Shown here piece by piece: positions 41,931 to 51,558 of a stretch of DNA of 64,000 nucleotides. The DNA comes from UBA8752 sp002172485 (GTDB lineage: Bacteria > Bacteroidota > Bacteroidia > Flavobacteriales_D > Sanyastnellaceae). The position numbers were made by a program, and so were the translations under genes. The first letter of the stretch is position 1. Every line of letters starts with the position of its first letter. Where the stretch lies: the NCBI GenBank assembly GCA_042089915.1, contig JBELJZ010000002.1:158990-222989 (forward strand), read 5' to 3'. Under the pieces are notes generated by a model that made no database searches, was not told the origin of the DNA, and saw nothing but the letters and a program-made list of their open reading frames with translations.

Positions 41931-42697
41931 TCAGTGCCGGACGATGACCTTGCGGGTCTCGGTGGCGTCTGAAGTGTGGGCGCGAAGCAGGTAGCTGCCG
42001 TTGGGCACGGAACCGAGGTCGATGACTGTGCGGTTGTGCAGGGCCACGGTGCGAACCACTTCACGGCCGACGAGGTCGATCAGGGCGAGCTGCGTACCGG
42101 GTGCGGCCTCCACCTGGAGGGCGTCATTGGCTGGGTTCGGCCACGCGGTCAGGGCCACGGTGGCCTCGTCCTCCACGGAAGAGACGCACGTCATTTGCTC
42201 GAGGCCGTAGGATTGGAGCACGTTGTCGAGGATGTCGACGCTCATGGGCCAGATGTCTTGCTCTACAATGTTGCCTTCTGGGTCAATCAGGATGAAGGTG
42301 GGATAGGCTTGGACGCTGTAGTCGCTGTGCACGGCGAATCCTCCGCCTTCGGCACCGCTGATGGCGGGAGCGGGGTTGTCGCCCGCGTTGGCCACCTCGA
42401 AGTCGTGGGTCTGGTCCCAGGTGCCTTCGTACTCCATGCTCATGAAGATGACGTCGCCGCCATTGCAACCGTAAGTGTTGTAGATCTCGGTGAAGTAGGG
42501 CGCGTGGGCAGCACAGGGTCCGCACCAGTAAGCGAAGAAATCAATGCAGACGTACTTGCCAGCGTCGAGGTACTCGCTCAGCGTGTGCTCATTGCCGTTG
42601 AGGTCGGTGACGGTGAAGTCGACCGCTTCGGTGAGGTTGGTTTGTGCGGAGGCGCCGAAGGTGATGCCCAGTGCGATGAGGGCGAGGTAGAGGTGTT

Positions 42698-42701
<4 letters not shown>
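41931..42701 (-). CDS. Secreted thioredoxin-like protein with T9SS type A sorting domain
   Basis: 256 residues. Signal peptide to residue 20 (LIALGITFGASAQ), a TlpA/AhpC-type thioredoxin fold with redox motif WCGPC (Cys60, Cys63) and the cis-Pro region VQAYPTFILID, then a C-terminal type IX sorting domain (AWPNPANDALQV ... LIDLVGREVV ... NGSYLLRAHT). Predicted to be exported to the cell surface or medium as a disulfide oxidoreductase. The ATG overlaps the stop of the upstream di-haem peroxidase by 4 bases, so they likely act together in extracytoplasmic redox chemistry. Confidence 0.88.
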
Positions 42702-43939
<1,238 letters not shown>

Positions 43940-43981
43940 AGCATCAAAGTAACCGGAATGAACAAGAGAGCGTTGCACCGG

Positions 43982-44623
43982 TCACAAACCCAAGACGAGC
44001 AGGAGTTGCAAGGGGGGCGTGATGCGCGCGTTCCATCCGTTGTCGACTTGCTCGAAATCTCCCCCGAAACTGTCGCTGACCCGGGTGATGTCCGAGATGT
44101 AGACCGCGTCCATGCGGGCTTCTGTGATGATGTGGAACCCGCGGGTGATGCGGCATTGGACTCCGAGCACGCCGGAGAACCCGGAGCGCAAGGAGTTCGT
44201 GGTGTTGGAGGAGGTGAAATCCGGACTGGATGACTCGGTTCCGATGTGGTCGCTTTCCAGCAGGAGGTCGGTGCCGAGGTTGATCCAACAGGTGCGGTCC
44301 TCTGCCGGGTCGTCCATGCGCCAGCGGCGCCCGACACGGAGGTCGATGCGGCGGTTGGTGGTGGTGATGGCGGTGCCAAAATTGTCCTGGGTCTCTTCGC
44401 TGAGGTCAAATCCAACCAGGGCGCGCCACCCATCGTCGGTGGTGGCCGTGCTCCAGCCCACCGCGAAGGAGAGGTCCTGGGCATCATCGGCGCCGAACAG
44501 GTTGCGCGTCATGGGCACGATGTCCAGCCAGGCGCCGCGCTGGGCGCGGGTGGAGTGGTTCAGGACGAGGCACAGCAACACCATCAACAGGGGGCGAAGG
44601 GTGGAGGACGTGAAGGACGACAT
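43982..44623 (-). CDS. Small outer-membrane beta-barrel-like protein
   Basis: 213 residues. Signal peptide to about residue 26 (LLMVLLCLVLNHSTRAQ), then alternating beta strands (DLSFAVGWSTATTDDGWRALVGFDLS; RRIDLRVGRRWRM) and a hydrophobic C-terminal strand (PPLQLLLVLGL). No catalytic motif. The reading frame stays open far upstream through the antisense of ssb and sdhCAB, but only the part from ATG 44623 has protein-like content. Divergent from ssb. Function unknown. Confidence 0.6.
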   Translation of the reverse strand: MSSFTSSTLRPLLMVLLCLVLNHSTRAQRGAWLDIVPMTRNLFGADDAQDLSFAVGWSTATTDDGWRALVGFDLSEETQDNFGTAITTTNRRIDLRVGRRWRMDDPAEDRTCWINLGTDLLLESDHIGTESSSPDFTSSNTTNSLRSGFSGVLGVQCRITRGFHIITEARMDAVYISDITRVSDSFGGDFEQVDNGWNARITPPLQLLLVLGL

Positions 44624-44728
44624 GGCCTGCAATCTAACGCTGGCAAAGCGGAGGCGGTCGGCCATGAACCGTCGGTCGGAGTGCCGGGTGGGACGCGCAC
44701 ATTGCCCCGTTTTTTTATCACAACACAC

Positions 44729-45076
44729 ATGAATGCACTGCGCAATCGCGTCCTGCTCATCGGACGCCTCGGACAGGATCCTGAACGGATTGAATTTGAC
44801 GGAGACAAGGTCAAGGCCAACTTGAGGCTGGCCACCAATGAGGTCTACCGGAACGCCCAAGGGGAGAAAACGGAAACCACCCAATGGCACAACGTGATCG
44901 CCTGGGGACAGCTGGCCGAAATCATGACCCGGTACCTGTCCAAAGGCAGTGAGGTCGCCATTGAGGGACGGTTGGTTTATCGGCAATACGAGGACAAGGC
45001 TGGCCAGCAGAGGGTGGCCGCGGAAATCGTCACGCAGGAGATGCTGATGTTGGACCGTGTCCCTCAGGAAGCGTGA
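44729..45076 (+). CDS. ssb: Single-stranded DNA-binding protein, short form
   Basis: 115 residues covering one OB fold: NRVLLIGRLGQDPERI, ATNEVYRNAQGEKTETTQWHNVIAWGQLAEI, YLSKGSEVAIEGRL. It lacks the long Gly/Pro linker and the acidic DDxxPF tip that recruits partners in full-length SSB. Such short paralogues are common in Bacteroidota, alongside a longer housekeeping copy elsewhere. Monocistronic, followed by a strong hairpin. Confidence 0.88.
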   Translation: MNALRNRVLLIGRLGQDPERIEFDGDKVKANLRLATNEVYRNAQGEKTETTQWHNVIAWGQLAEIMTRYLSKGSEVAIEGRLVYRQYEDKAGQQRVAAEIVTQEMLMLDRVPQEA

Positions 45077-45100
45077 CCGACCAGTCGGGGTCCACGGATG

Positions 45101-45144
45101 GGGGCGGCGGGCATTGTGCCCCCGCCCCTCCGGCCTTAATTTTA
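45101..45144 (+). terminator. Intrinsic terminator after ssb
   Basis: Twelve-bp GC-rich stem GGGGCGG(C)GGGCA (45101-45113, one bulged C) with TGCCCCCGCCCC (45117-45128), loop TTG, followed at a short distance by TTAATTTT. It separates ssb from the sdh operon. TAATTTTA (45137-45144) could also serve as a -7 element for sdhC. Confidence 0.6.
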
Positions 45145-45190
45145 CGGTAGGCAAATCGCTCGGCTTCGGTCGGCTTGAACGCAACACAGT

Positions 45191-45898
45191 ATGGCTCAAA
45201 ACGGAATCTTGAAGTCCTCCCTCGCCAAGAAATATGCCATGGCGGCCACGGGACTTTTCCTCTGCCTCTTCCTTGTGGGACACCTGGCGGGCAACCTTCA
45301 GCTCTTCACAGCGGCATCCGACGGGGGACGGCAATTCAATGCATACGCCAAGTTCATGACCACCTTCCCCGCCGTGAAGGTGTTGTCCTACCTCACTTAC
45401 TTTTCCGTCTTGTTTCACCTCGTGGATGGCATCGTGCTGTCCATTCAGAACCGCAAAGCGCGCCCCGTGCGCTACGCGATGGAGCGGGCCTCCACCAATG
45501 CCAACTGGTCCAGCCGCAACATGATGCTGCTCGGAACCATCGTGTTGGTCTTCCTCGTGACGCACATGCAGAACTTCTGGTGGCAAATGCACTTCGGTGA
45601 AGTGGCCACGCAAACGCTGGAGGACGGCACGGTGGTCAAGGACCTCTACACCGTGGTCGCTGCGTTCTTCAATCCGGAGATGAACAGTTGGGCCCTGCCC
45701 GCCATCGGCTTGTACCTGCTTGGACAGTTTGCCCTCGGCTTCCACCTCTGGCACGGCTTCTCGAGCGGTTTCCAATCGGTTGGACTGCGGCACCCCCGGT
45801 TCACCCCGCTGTTGCAAGGCCTTGGCAAGGCATTCAGCGTGGTGGTTCCTGCGCTGTTCTCCGCCATTGTTCTGTTCCTCTACATCACCCAGGCCTGA
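45191..45898 (+). CDS. sdhC: Succinate dehydrogenase cytochrome b subunit
   Basis: 235 residues, the single large b-type membrane subunit typical of Bacteroidota complex II. Five hydrophobic helices; helix 1 reads AMAATGLFLCLFLVGHLAGNLQLF with a haem-ligand-type His, and others include FHLVDGIVLS and LGFHLWHGFSSGFQSVG. It anchors SdhAB and passes electrons to menaquinone. ATG 45191. sdhA follows after 21 bases. Confidence 0.93.
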   Translation: MAQNGILKSSLAKKYAMAATGLFLCLFLVGHLAGNLQLFTAASDGGRQFNAYAKFMTTFPAVKVLSYLTYFSVLFHLVDGIVLSIQNRKARPVRYAMERASTNANWSSRNMMLLGTIVLVFLVTHMQNFWWQMHFGEVATQTLEDGTVVKDLYTVVAAFFNPEMNSWALPAIGLYLLGQFALGFHLWHGFSSGFQSVGLRHPRFTPLLQGLGKAFSVVVPALFSAIVLFLYITQA

Positions 45899-45919
45899 TC
45901 GGCGCAATTCCAAGAAGCG

Positions 45920-47944
45920 ATGACTGAAATGCCCGACCACAGCGTGGCCCTCGACGCCAAGATTCCGGAAGGACCCCTGGCCGACAAGTGGACCCACCAC
46001 AAAAACAGCATTCGATTGGTCAACCCGGCCAACAAGCGCCTCATCGACGTCATCGTCGTGGGCACCGGATTGGCTGGCAGCTCTGCGGCGGCTTCCCTCG
46101 CCGAGATGGGATACAACGTGAAGGCATTCTGTTTCCAGGACAGCCCGCGCCGTGCCCACTCCATTGCAGCGCAGGGGGGCATCAATGCCGCCAAAAACTA
46201 CCAGAACGACGGCGACTCCGTGTACCGTCTGTTCTACGACACGATCAAAGGAGGGGACTACCGCAGCCGAGAGGCCAACGTCTACCGCCTCGCCGAAGTC
46301 AGTGCCAACATCATCGACCAATGTGTCGCGCAGGGTGTGCCTTTCGCCCGGGAGTATGGCGGCCTGTTGGACAACCGCTCCTTTGGTGGCGTTCAGGTGA
46401 GCCGGACGTTCTATGCCAAAGGCCAGACGGGCCAGCAATTGCTGCTCGGCGCATACAGTGCCTTGAGCCGCCAAGTCTCCAAGGGCAAGGTCACCATGTA
46501 CAACCGCCATGAGCTGATGGATGTGGTCGTGGTGGACGGCAAGGCGCGGGGCATCATTGCCCGCAACCTGACCACAGGTGAGATTGAGCGTCACAGTGCA
46601 CACGCTGTGGTGCTGTGCAGCGGGGGATATGGCAATGTCTTTTTCCTGAGCACCAACGCGATGGGATCCAACGTCTCGGCGGCGTGGAAAGCCCACAAGA
46701 AGGGCGCCTACATGGCCAACCCGTCCTACACACAAATCCACCCGACCTGCATTCCGGTCAGCGGCCACTACCAGTCGAAGCTGACCTTGATGTCGGAGTC
46801 CCTCCGAAACGATGGCCGGATCTGGGTGCCCAAGGAGCAGTCGGATGTGGAGGCGCTTCGCCAAGGGACGCTGCGTCCCACGGACATCCCGGAAGAGCGC
46901 CGCGATTACTATCTCGAGCGCCGCTACCCTGCTTTCGGAAACCTGGTGCCACGTGACGTGGCGAGCCGGGCAGCCAAGGAGCGTTGCGACGCCGGTTTTG
47001 GGGTCAACGAAGCAGGAGAGGCTGTGTACCTCGACTACGCCAGCGCCATTGAGCGCTACGGCAAGACCGAGGCCAATGTTCGCGGAATCCCTGCCCCCTC
47101 CATGGAGAAGATCCGTGAACTGGGCGAAGAAGTGGTGCGGGCCAAGTATGGCAACCTGTTCCAGATGTACGAGCAGATCACGGCCGACAACCCGTACAAG
47201 ACACCGATGCGCATTTACCCCGCGGTGCACTACACCATGGGCGGACTTTGGGTCGACTACAACCTCCAGACGACCATCCCGGGTTTGTATGCCTGTGGCG
47301 AGGCGAATTTCTCCGATCACGGTGCCAACCGCCTCGGAGCCTCGGCCTTGATGCAGGGATTGGCGGACGGATACTTCGTGCTGCCATACACCATTGGAGA
47401 TTACTTGGCGGACGACATTCGGACGGGGAGCATTTCCACGGATTCTCCGGAGTTCGCGGCTGCCGAACAGGAGGTGCGCGATCGCATCGAGAAGTTGCTG
47501 AGCAACCCCGGCAAGACCCCAGTGGACGACTTCCACCGCCGACTCGGCCGCATTATGTGGAATGAGTGCGGCATGTCCCGCAACGCAGAAGGTTTGAAAA
47601 AAGCCATTGCGGACATTCAAGCCCTCCGCGAGGAATTTGAGCGCGACGTCCGTGTGCCGGGCCGCGCCGACCGCTTCAACCCTGAGCTCGACAAGGCAGG
47701 CCGAGTGTCGGACCTGATGGAGCTGGGAGAGTTGATGTGCAAGGACGCCCTCGAGCGCAACGAAAGTTGCGGGGGTCACTTCCGGGAGGAGTACCAGACT
47801 CCGGAAGGCGAAGCTCTGCGGGATGACGAGGGCCACGCCCACGTCAGCGCTTGGGCATTTACTGGTGTTCCGGCTGAAGCCGTGCACCACAAGGAGGCAT
47901 TGGCCTTTGAGAACGTTGAATTGAAGACCCGGAGCTATAAATAA
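45920..47944 (+). CDS. sdhA: Succinate dehydrogenase flavoprotein subunit
   Basis: 674 residues. FAD-binding motif VIVVGTGLAGSSAAASLAEMGYNV (about 47-70), the HSIAAQGGINAAKNY segment around the covalent-FAD His, substrate-site HPTCIPVSG, and the C-terminal catalytic stretch (YTMGGLWVDYNLQTTIPGLYACGE). This is the long subfamily used by Bacteroidota and Epsilonproteobacteria-type succinate:quinone oxidoreductases. Second gene of sdhCAB. Confidence 0.95.
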   Translation: MTEMPDHSVALDAKIPEGPLADKWTHHKNSIRLVNPANKRLIDVIVVGTGLAGSSAAASLAEMGYNVKAFCFQDSPRRAHSIAAQGGINAAKNYQNDGDSVYRLFYDTIKGGDYRSREANVYRLAEVSANIIDQCVAQGVPFAREYGGLLDNRSFGGVQVSRTFYAKGQTGQQLLLGAYSALSRQVSKGKVTMYNRHELMDVVVVDGKARGIIARNLTTGEIERHSAHAVVLCSGGYGNVFFLSTNAMGSNVSAAWKAHKKGAYMANPSYTQIHPTCIPVSGHYQSKLTLMSESLRNDGRIWVPKEQSDVEALRQGTLRPTDIPEERRDYYLERRYPAFGNLVPRDVASRAAKERCDAGFGVNEAGEAVYLDYASAIERYGKTEANVRGIPAPSMEKIRELGEEVVRAKYGNLFQMYEQITADNPYKTPMRIYPAVHYTMGGLWVDYNLQTTIPGLYACGEANFSDHGANRLGASALMQGLADGYFVLPYTIGDYLADDIRTGSISTDSPEFAAAEQEVRDRIEKLLSNPGKTPVDDFHRRLGRIMWNECGMSRNAEGLKKAIADIQALREEFERDVRVPGRADRFNPELDKAGRVSDLMELGELMCKDALERNESCGGHFREEYQTPEGEALRDDEGHAHVSAWAFTGVPAEAVHHKEALAFENVELKTRSYK

Positions 47945-47953
47945 GCCGATACC

Positions 47954-48703
47954 ATGGATTTTACTCTGAAGATCTGGCGGCAGGAAGGGCCGCAGGAAAA
48001 AGGCGGGATGGAGACTTACCCGGTCACCGGCATCACGGGTGACATGAGTTTCCTGGAGATGATGGACGTCTTGAACGACCAACTCATCCGGGATGGACAA
48101 GATCCAGTCGCTTTCGACCACGATTGTCGCGAGGGGATCTGCGGCATGTGCAGCATGTTCATCAACGGGGAGGCCCACGGTCCGAACCGGAAGACCACGA
48201 CGTGCCAGCTCCACATGCGGAGCTTCAAGGACGGCGAGACGATTTACATCGAGCCTTGGCGCGCCTCTGCGTTCCCGGTGGTCAAGGACCTGGCTGTGGA
48301 CCGCGGCGCGTTCGATCGGATCATCCAGGCTGGCGGCTACGTCAGCGTCAACAGCTCCGGAAACCCGCTGGACGCCAACGCGATTCCCGTTCCCAAAGGC
48401 GATGCAGATGAGGCGTTCAATGCGGCCACATGCATCGGCTGTGGGGCCTGTGTGGCCACGTGCAAGAATGCGTCAGCCATGCTGTTCGTGTCCGCCAAGG
48501 TGAGCCAGTTCGCCCTGCTTCCTCAAGGCCAGCCCGAGCGCATGAGCCGCGTACAGCGCATGGTGGACCAGATGGACAAGGAGGGCTTCGGCAACTGCAC
48601 CAACACCGGCGCCTGCGAAGTGGAATGCCCGAAAGGCATCAGCCTCGACAACATCGCCCGCATGAACCGCGACTTCCTGAAGTCGCAGGTGACTGGCGAG
48701 TGA
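47954..48703 (+). CDS. sdhB: Succinate dehydrogenase iron-sulfur subunit
   Basis: 249 residues. N-terminal 2Fe-2S ferredoxin domain (DCREGICGMCSMFING ... TTCQLHM), then the 4Fe-4S and 3Fe-4S sites CIGCGACVATCKNA and CTNTGACEVECPKGI. It carries electrons from SdhA flavin to the cytochrome b subunit. Nine bases after sdhA. Complete. Confidence 0.95.
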   Translation: MDFTLKIWRQEGPQEKGGMETYPVTGITGDMSFLEMMDVLNDQLIRDGQDPVAFDHDCREGICGMCSMFINGEAHGPNRKTTTCQLHMRSFKDGETIYIEPWRASAFPVVKDLAVDRGAFDRIIQAGGYVSVNSSGNPLDANAIPVPKGDADEAFNAATCIGCGACVATCKNASAMLFVSAKVSQFALLPQGQPERMSRVQRMVDQMDKEGFGNCTNTGACEVECPKGISLDNIARMNRDFLKSQVTGE

Positions 48704-48750
48704 ACGGAATTTTTGGGAATGCGTTGACCTTCTGCCACCTCGGGCTGAAG

Positions 48751-48758
48751 TACCTTTG
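48751..48758 (+). promoter_or_regulatory. -7 element (TACCTTTG) for the HMA protein/TonB receptor operon
   Basis: Exact TAnnTTTG match ending four bases before ATG 48763. A TTGACC at 48724 is a possible -33 box, 24 bases away, slightly long. It implies a leaderless or nearly leaderless message. Confidence 0.5.
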
Positions 48759-48762
48759 TGAT

Positions 48763-49146
48763 ATGCGCTTTTTGTTGTCTTTATGCTTGTTGGTTTTGTC
48801 CACTGCGACATGGGCCCAGGGCTCGTTGAAGTGTGAATTCACCGCAAAGGGATGTTGCCCCATGTGCGAGGACCGCATCGTCGCAGCGTTGGATGTCCGA
48901 GGCGTGCGCGCAGCGGAATGGGACCAACTCGAGGAAAAGGCGACGGTGGTCTACAAACCGAAGAAGATTTCGGAGGAGCGGATCCAGCAGCTTGTGGCCG
49001 ACGCCGGTCATGACACCGACCTGTACACGGCCACGGATGAGGTCTACAATGGCTTGGCAGATTGTTGCCTGTACCGTTCAGGCTGTCAGGGGTGCTCGGA
49101 TCGTGAGAAGCATTTGGAACACGACCAGGACGACGATCGTCGCTGA
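48763..49146 (+). CDS. Secreted HMA-domain-like cysteine-rich metal-binding protein
   Basis: 127 residues. Signal peptide to residue 19 (CLLVLSTATWAQ), then a ferredoxin-like heavy-metal-associated fold: LKCEFTAKGCCPMCEDRIVAALD (CCPMC at 31-35), GVRAAEWDQLEEKATVVYKP and an ISEERIQQLVADAGHDTDLY helix. The tail adds further possible ligands (DCCLYRSGCQGC and an acidic His-containing end). Probably binds copper or a similar soft metal in the periplasm. The stop overlaps the TonB-receptor start (TGATG), so both are made together. Confidence 0.82.
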   Translation: MRFLLSLCLLVLSTATWAQGSLKCEFTAKGCCPMCEDRIVAALDVRGVRAAEWDQLEEKATVVYKPKKISEERIQQLVADAGHDTDLYTATDEVYNGLADCCLYRSGCQGCSDREKHLEHDQDDDRR

Positions 49147-51539
49147 TGCCCCGCTCAATTTCACTCGTTCTTGCGGTGGCGGCTGGCCTGCTGATTTTGC
49201 CGGTGTCCGCGCAAAAGGCGGTCACCGTCAAGGGCAAGGTGTTCTCCAAGGACCAGGTCGACCACAGTGGGCACGATCATGCTCCGAGCGAGGGACGCGA
49301 AGAAGAAAATTGGCTCCCCTTGCCAGGAGCCTATGTCGTGTGGAAGAGCACGGGTCAGGGCACGGCTACGGATTCCCACGGGTTCTTCCGTCTTGATGGT
49401 GTGGAGGGAGACACCCTCGTGGCCAGTTTCATCGGAATGACCACGGTGGAACTGCCCTTTATCGGGCAGACCTACGTCGAGATTCCGTTGGGCGAGGGAT
49501 TCCAACTCAACGAGGCTCAAGTCGTGGCCAAGGGCCCGACGACGTCGGTGAGTCTTTTGGACCCGTTGGTGGTCCAATCGCTGGGCCGGGATGAGTTGTG
49601 CCGTGCGGCTTGCTGCAATTTGAGTGAGGCCTTTGAGACCAACGCGGCGGTGGACGCCAGTTTCACGGACGCGGTGACGGGCACGAAGCAGATTCGGATG
49701 CTGGGCTTGGACGGCAAGTACACCCAGATTATGTTCGACAACCAGCCTGGCGCACGCGGGCTGAACATCCTGCAGGGCATGAAATTCATCCCCGGCGAGT
49801 GGGTCGACCAGATCCACATCGGAAAGGGGGCGGGCTCCGTGACCCTTGGCCACGAGAGCATGACGGGGCAGATCAACGTTTCGCTGCGCGACGCCGACAT
49901 CCAGGACAAGCTCATTGTCAATGGATTCTTGAATCGGGCGGGCCGATTTGAGCTCAACACCGTCAGCCGTCACGCTGTGTCTCGCAAGTGGAAGACAGCG
50001 TTGCTGACCCATGGGGAATGGGCTGACCGGATCAATGATCGTAATTCAGACGGCTTTCAGGACAACGCTTTGTCGAAGGACGTTGTCCTTCGCTCGGAGT
50101 GGGAATACACCGGCGATCGAGGAATGCGCGGAGAGTATGCCGTCACGGCGGTGACCCAGGAGAAGGAATCGGGTCAATTGCCTCTGCTGGATGCTGGCAC
50201 GAATGGTTTGTGGATGGCGGATCAGGCGGTCAATCGTGTGGTGGCCACCGCAAAAACGGGATATGTCTTTCCCGGCGACGATGGCCGAAGCCTGGGGAGC
50301 CAGTTGACCTTGGGGAATCACGATCAGACGCTGTCTTTCGGTCCGTACCGGAGTTACATCGCCGATCAGCAGTTTGCCCGACTGAACCTGCTTCACCAGA
50401 TGAAGACGGGGCGCGGGGACGACTTGGTGGTGGGTCTGTCCGCCAAAGCCGACCGGTATGACCAAGCCTTGATTCAGGACGGCACCTTCCCCGTGCCGGG
50501 GGGCATTGCGACCGTGCGTCGTGAGGAGGCCACCGTTGGTGCGTTTGCCGAGTGGACGGTGAAGCGGGAGCAATGGGATGTCATCCTCGGGCTTCGGTCG
50601 GATGTTCACGATACGTTTGGGGTGTTTGTCACTCCTCGCCTGAATGCCCGATGGTCCGTGTCGGATGCGATTTCGCTGAAGGCCGCGGCGGGCAAGGGGT
50701 GGCGGACGTCCGTTCCTTTGGCGGAGTTTGCCGGAGTCTGGGCGTCGAACCGGAGCTGGATTTTCCCAGAGTCTGGTTCGGTGGACCCCTTCCGGGGATT
50801 GCAGCCTGAAGAGAGCTGGAACTTGGGACTGAATCTGCTGTCCAAGTTCACCTTGGGATACCGGGATGCCAGTTTCAACCTCGACGGGTACCGCGTCGAT
50901 TTCAGCAACCGGGTTTTCGTGGATTTGGACACTCCGGGGGAGGCGACCATCCGTCAAGGGAGGAGCCAGTCTCGCAGCGCTCAGGCGGAATTCTGGTGGG
51001 ACTGGACGAAGCGCCTGGACATCACGCTGGCCTACCGTTGGGTGGATGCAAGCAGCGATTATGACCCCGATGGCTTTGATGGATATGGCGGGTATCGGAA
51101 GGACCCGTTCGTGGCGCAGCACCGGGGCTTTGCGACGGTGGCGTACGGATCCCGACCGGACGCGAAGGGCCGTCAGTGGCGGGCGGACGTGACGTTTCAG
51201 GTCACTGGACCCCAGCGCCTGCCGTGGACCTTTGAGAATGACCTCGTCGACCCTCGCTATGTCCGGCCGTCTGAAGCGCCGACGTTCGTGACGGGCAACG
51301 TGCAGATCAGCCGGGATTTCTCCGAAGGGCAACAGATTTATGTCGGGGTCGAGAACGTGACGGACTATCGTCAGGCCGAGCCCATCGTCGGCATCGATTA
51401 CGACACCGCGCCCGGTGAGGTGCAGACGGTGTCGGGCGGCCCGATCGGAGACGATGCCTTGTTTGATGCGGCCATCGTGTATGCGCCGATTTTCGGGCGC
51501 AACGTGTACGCTGGTGTGCGGTGGGCGTTTGGCCGTTGA
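49146..51539 (+). CDS. TonB-dependent receptor linked to HMA protein (probable metal-related uptake)
   Basis: 797 residues. Signal peptide to about residue 22, a carboxypeptidase-like domain interrupted by a His-rich insert (HSGHDH at 40-45), then a plug domain with ELCRAACCNLSEAFETNAAVD, TGTKQIRMLGLDGKYTQIMFDN and KGAGSVTLGHESMTGQINV, and a barrel ending in YAGVRWAFGR. I recall the CxxxCCNLSE plug as occurring in Bacteroidota receptors encoded beside HMA proteins. The ligand may be a metal or metal complex; this rests on context and the metal-binding residues. Convergent with dnaE. Confidence 0.82.
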   Translation: MPRSISLVLAVAAGLLILPVSAQKAVTVKGKVFSKDQVDHSGHDHAPSEGREEENWLPLPGAYVVWKSTGQGTATDSHGFFRLDGVEGDTLVASFIGMTTVELPFIGQTYVEIPLGEGFQLNEAQVVAKGPTTSVSLLDPLVVQSLGRDELCRAACCNLSEAFETNAAVDASFTDAVTGTKQIRMLGLDGKYTQIMFDNQPGARGLNILQGMKFIPGEWVDQIHIGKGAGSVTLGHESMTGQINVSLRDADIQDKLIVNGFLNRAGRFELNTVSRHAVSRKWKTALLTHGEWADRINDRNSDGFQDNALSKDVVLRSEWEYTGDRGMRGEYAVTAVTQEKESGQLPLLDAGTNGLWMADQAVNRVVATAKTGYVFPGDDGRSLGSQLTLGNHDQTLSFGPYRSYIADQQFARLNLLHQMKTGRGDDLVVGLSAKADRYDQALIQDGTFPVPGGIATVRREEATVGAFAEWTVKREQWDVILGLRSDVHDTFGVFVTPRLNARWSVSDAISLKAAAGKGWRTSVPLAEFAGVWASNRSWIFPESGSVDPFRGLQPEESWNLGLNLLSKFTLGYRDASFNLDGYRVDFSNRVFVDLDTPGEATIRQGRSQSRSAQAEFWWDWTKRLDITLAYRWVDASSDYDPDGFDGYGGYRKDPFVAQHRGFATVAYGSRPDAKGRQWRADVTFQVTGPQRLPWTFENDLVDPRYVRPSEAPTFVTGNVQISRDFSEGQQIYVGVENVTDYRQAEPIVGIDYDTAPGEVQTVSGGPIGDDALFDAAIVYAPIFGRNVYAGVRWAFGR

Positions 51540-51558
51540 TCCACTCTTTTTTCGGACC

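Noticed and set aside
43982..48214. A 1410-codon open frame on the minus strand across ssb and sdhCAB
   Set aside because: Only the last 213 codons (from ATG 44623) look like a protein with a signal peptide. The rest is antisense to well-conserved sdh genes and is open only because stops are rare in GC-rich DNA.
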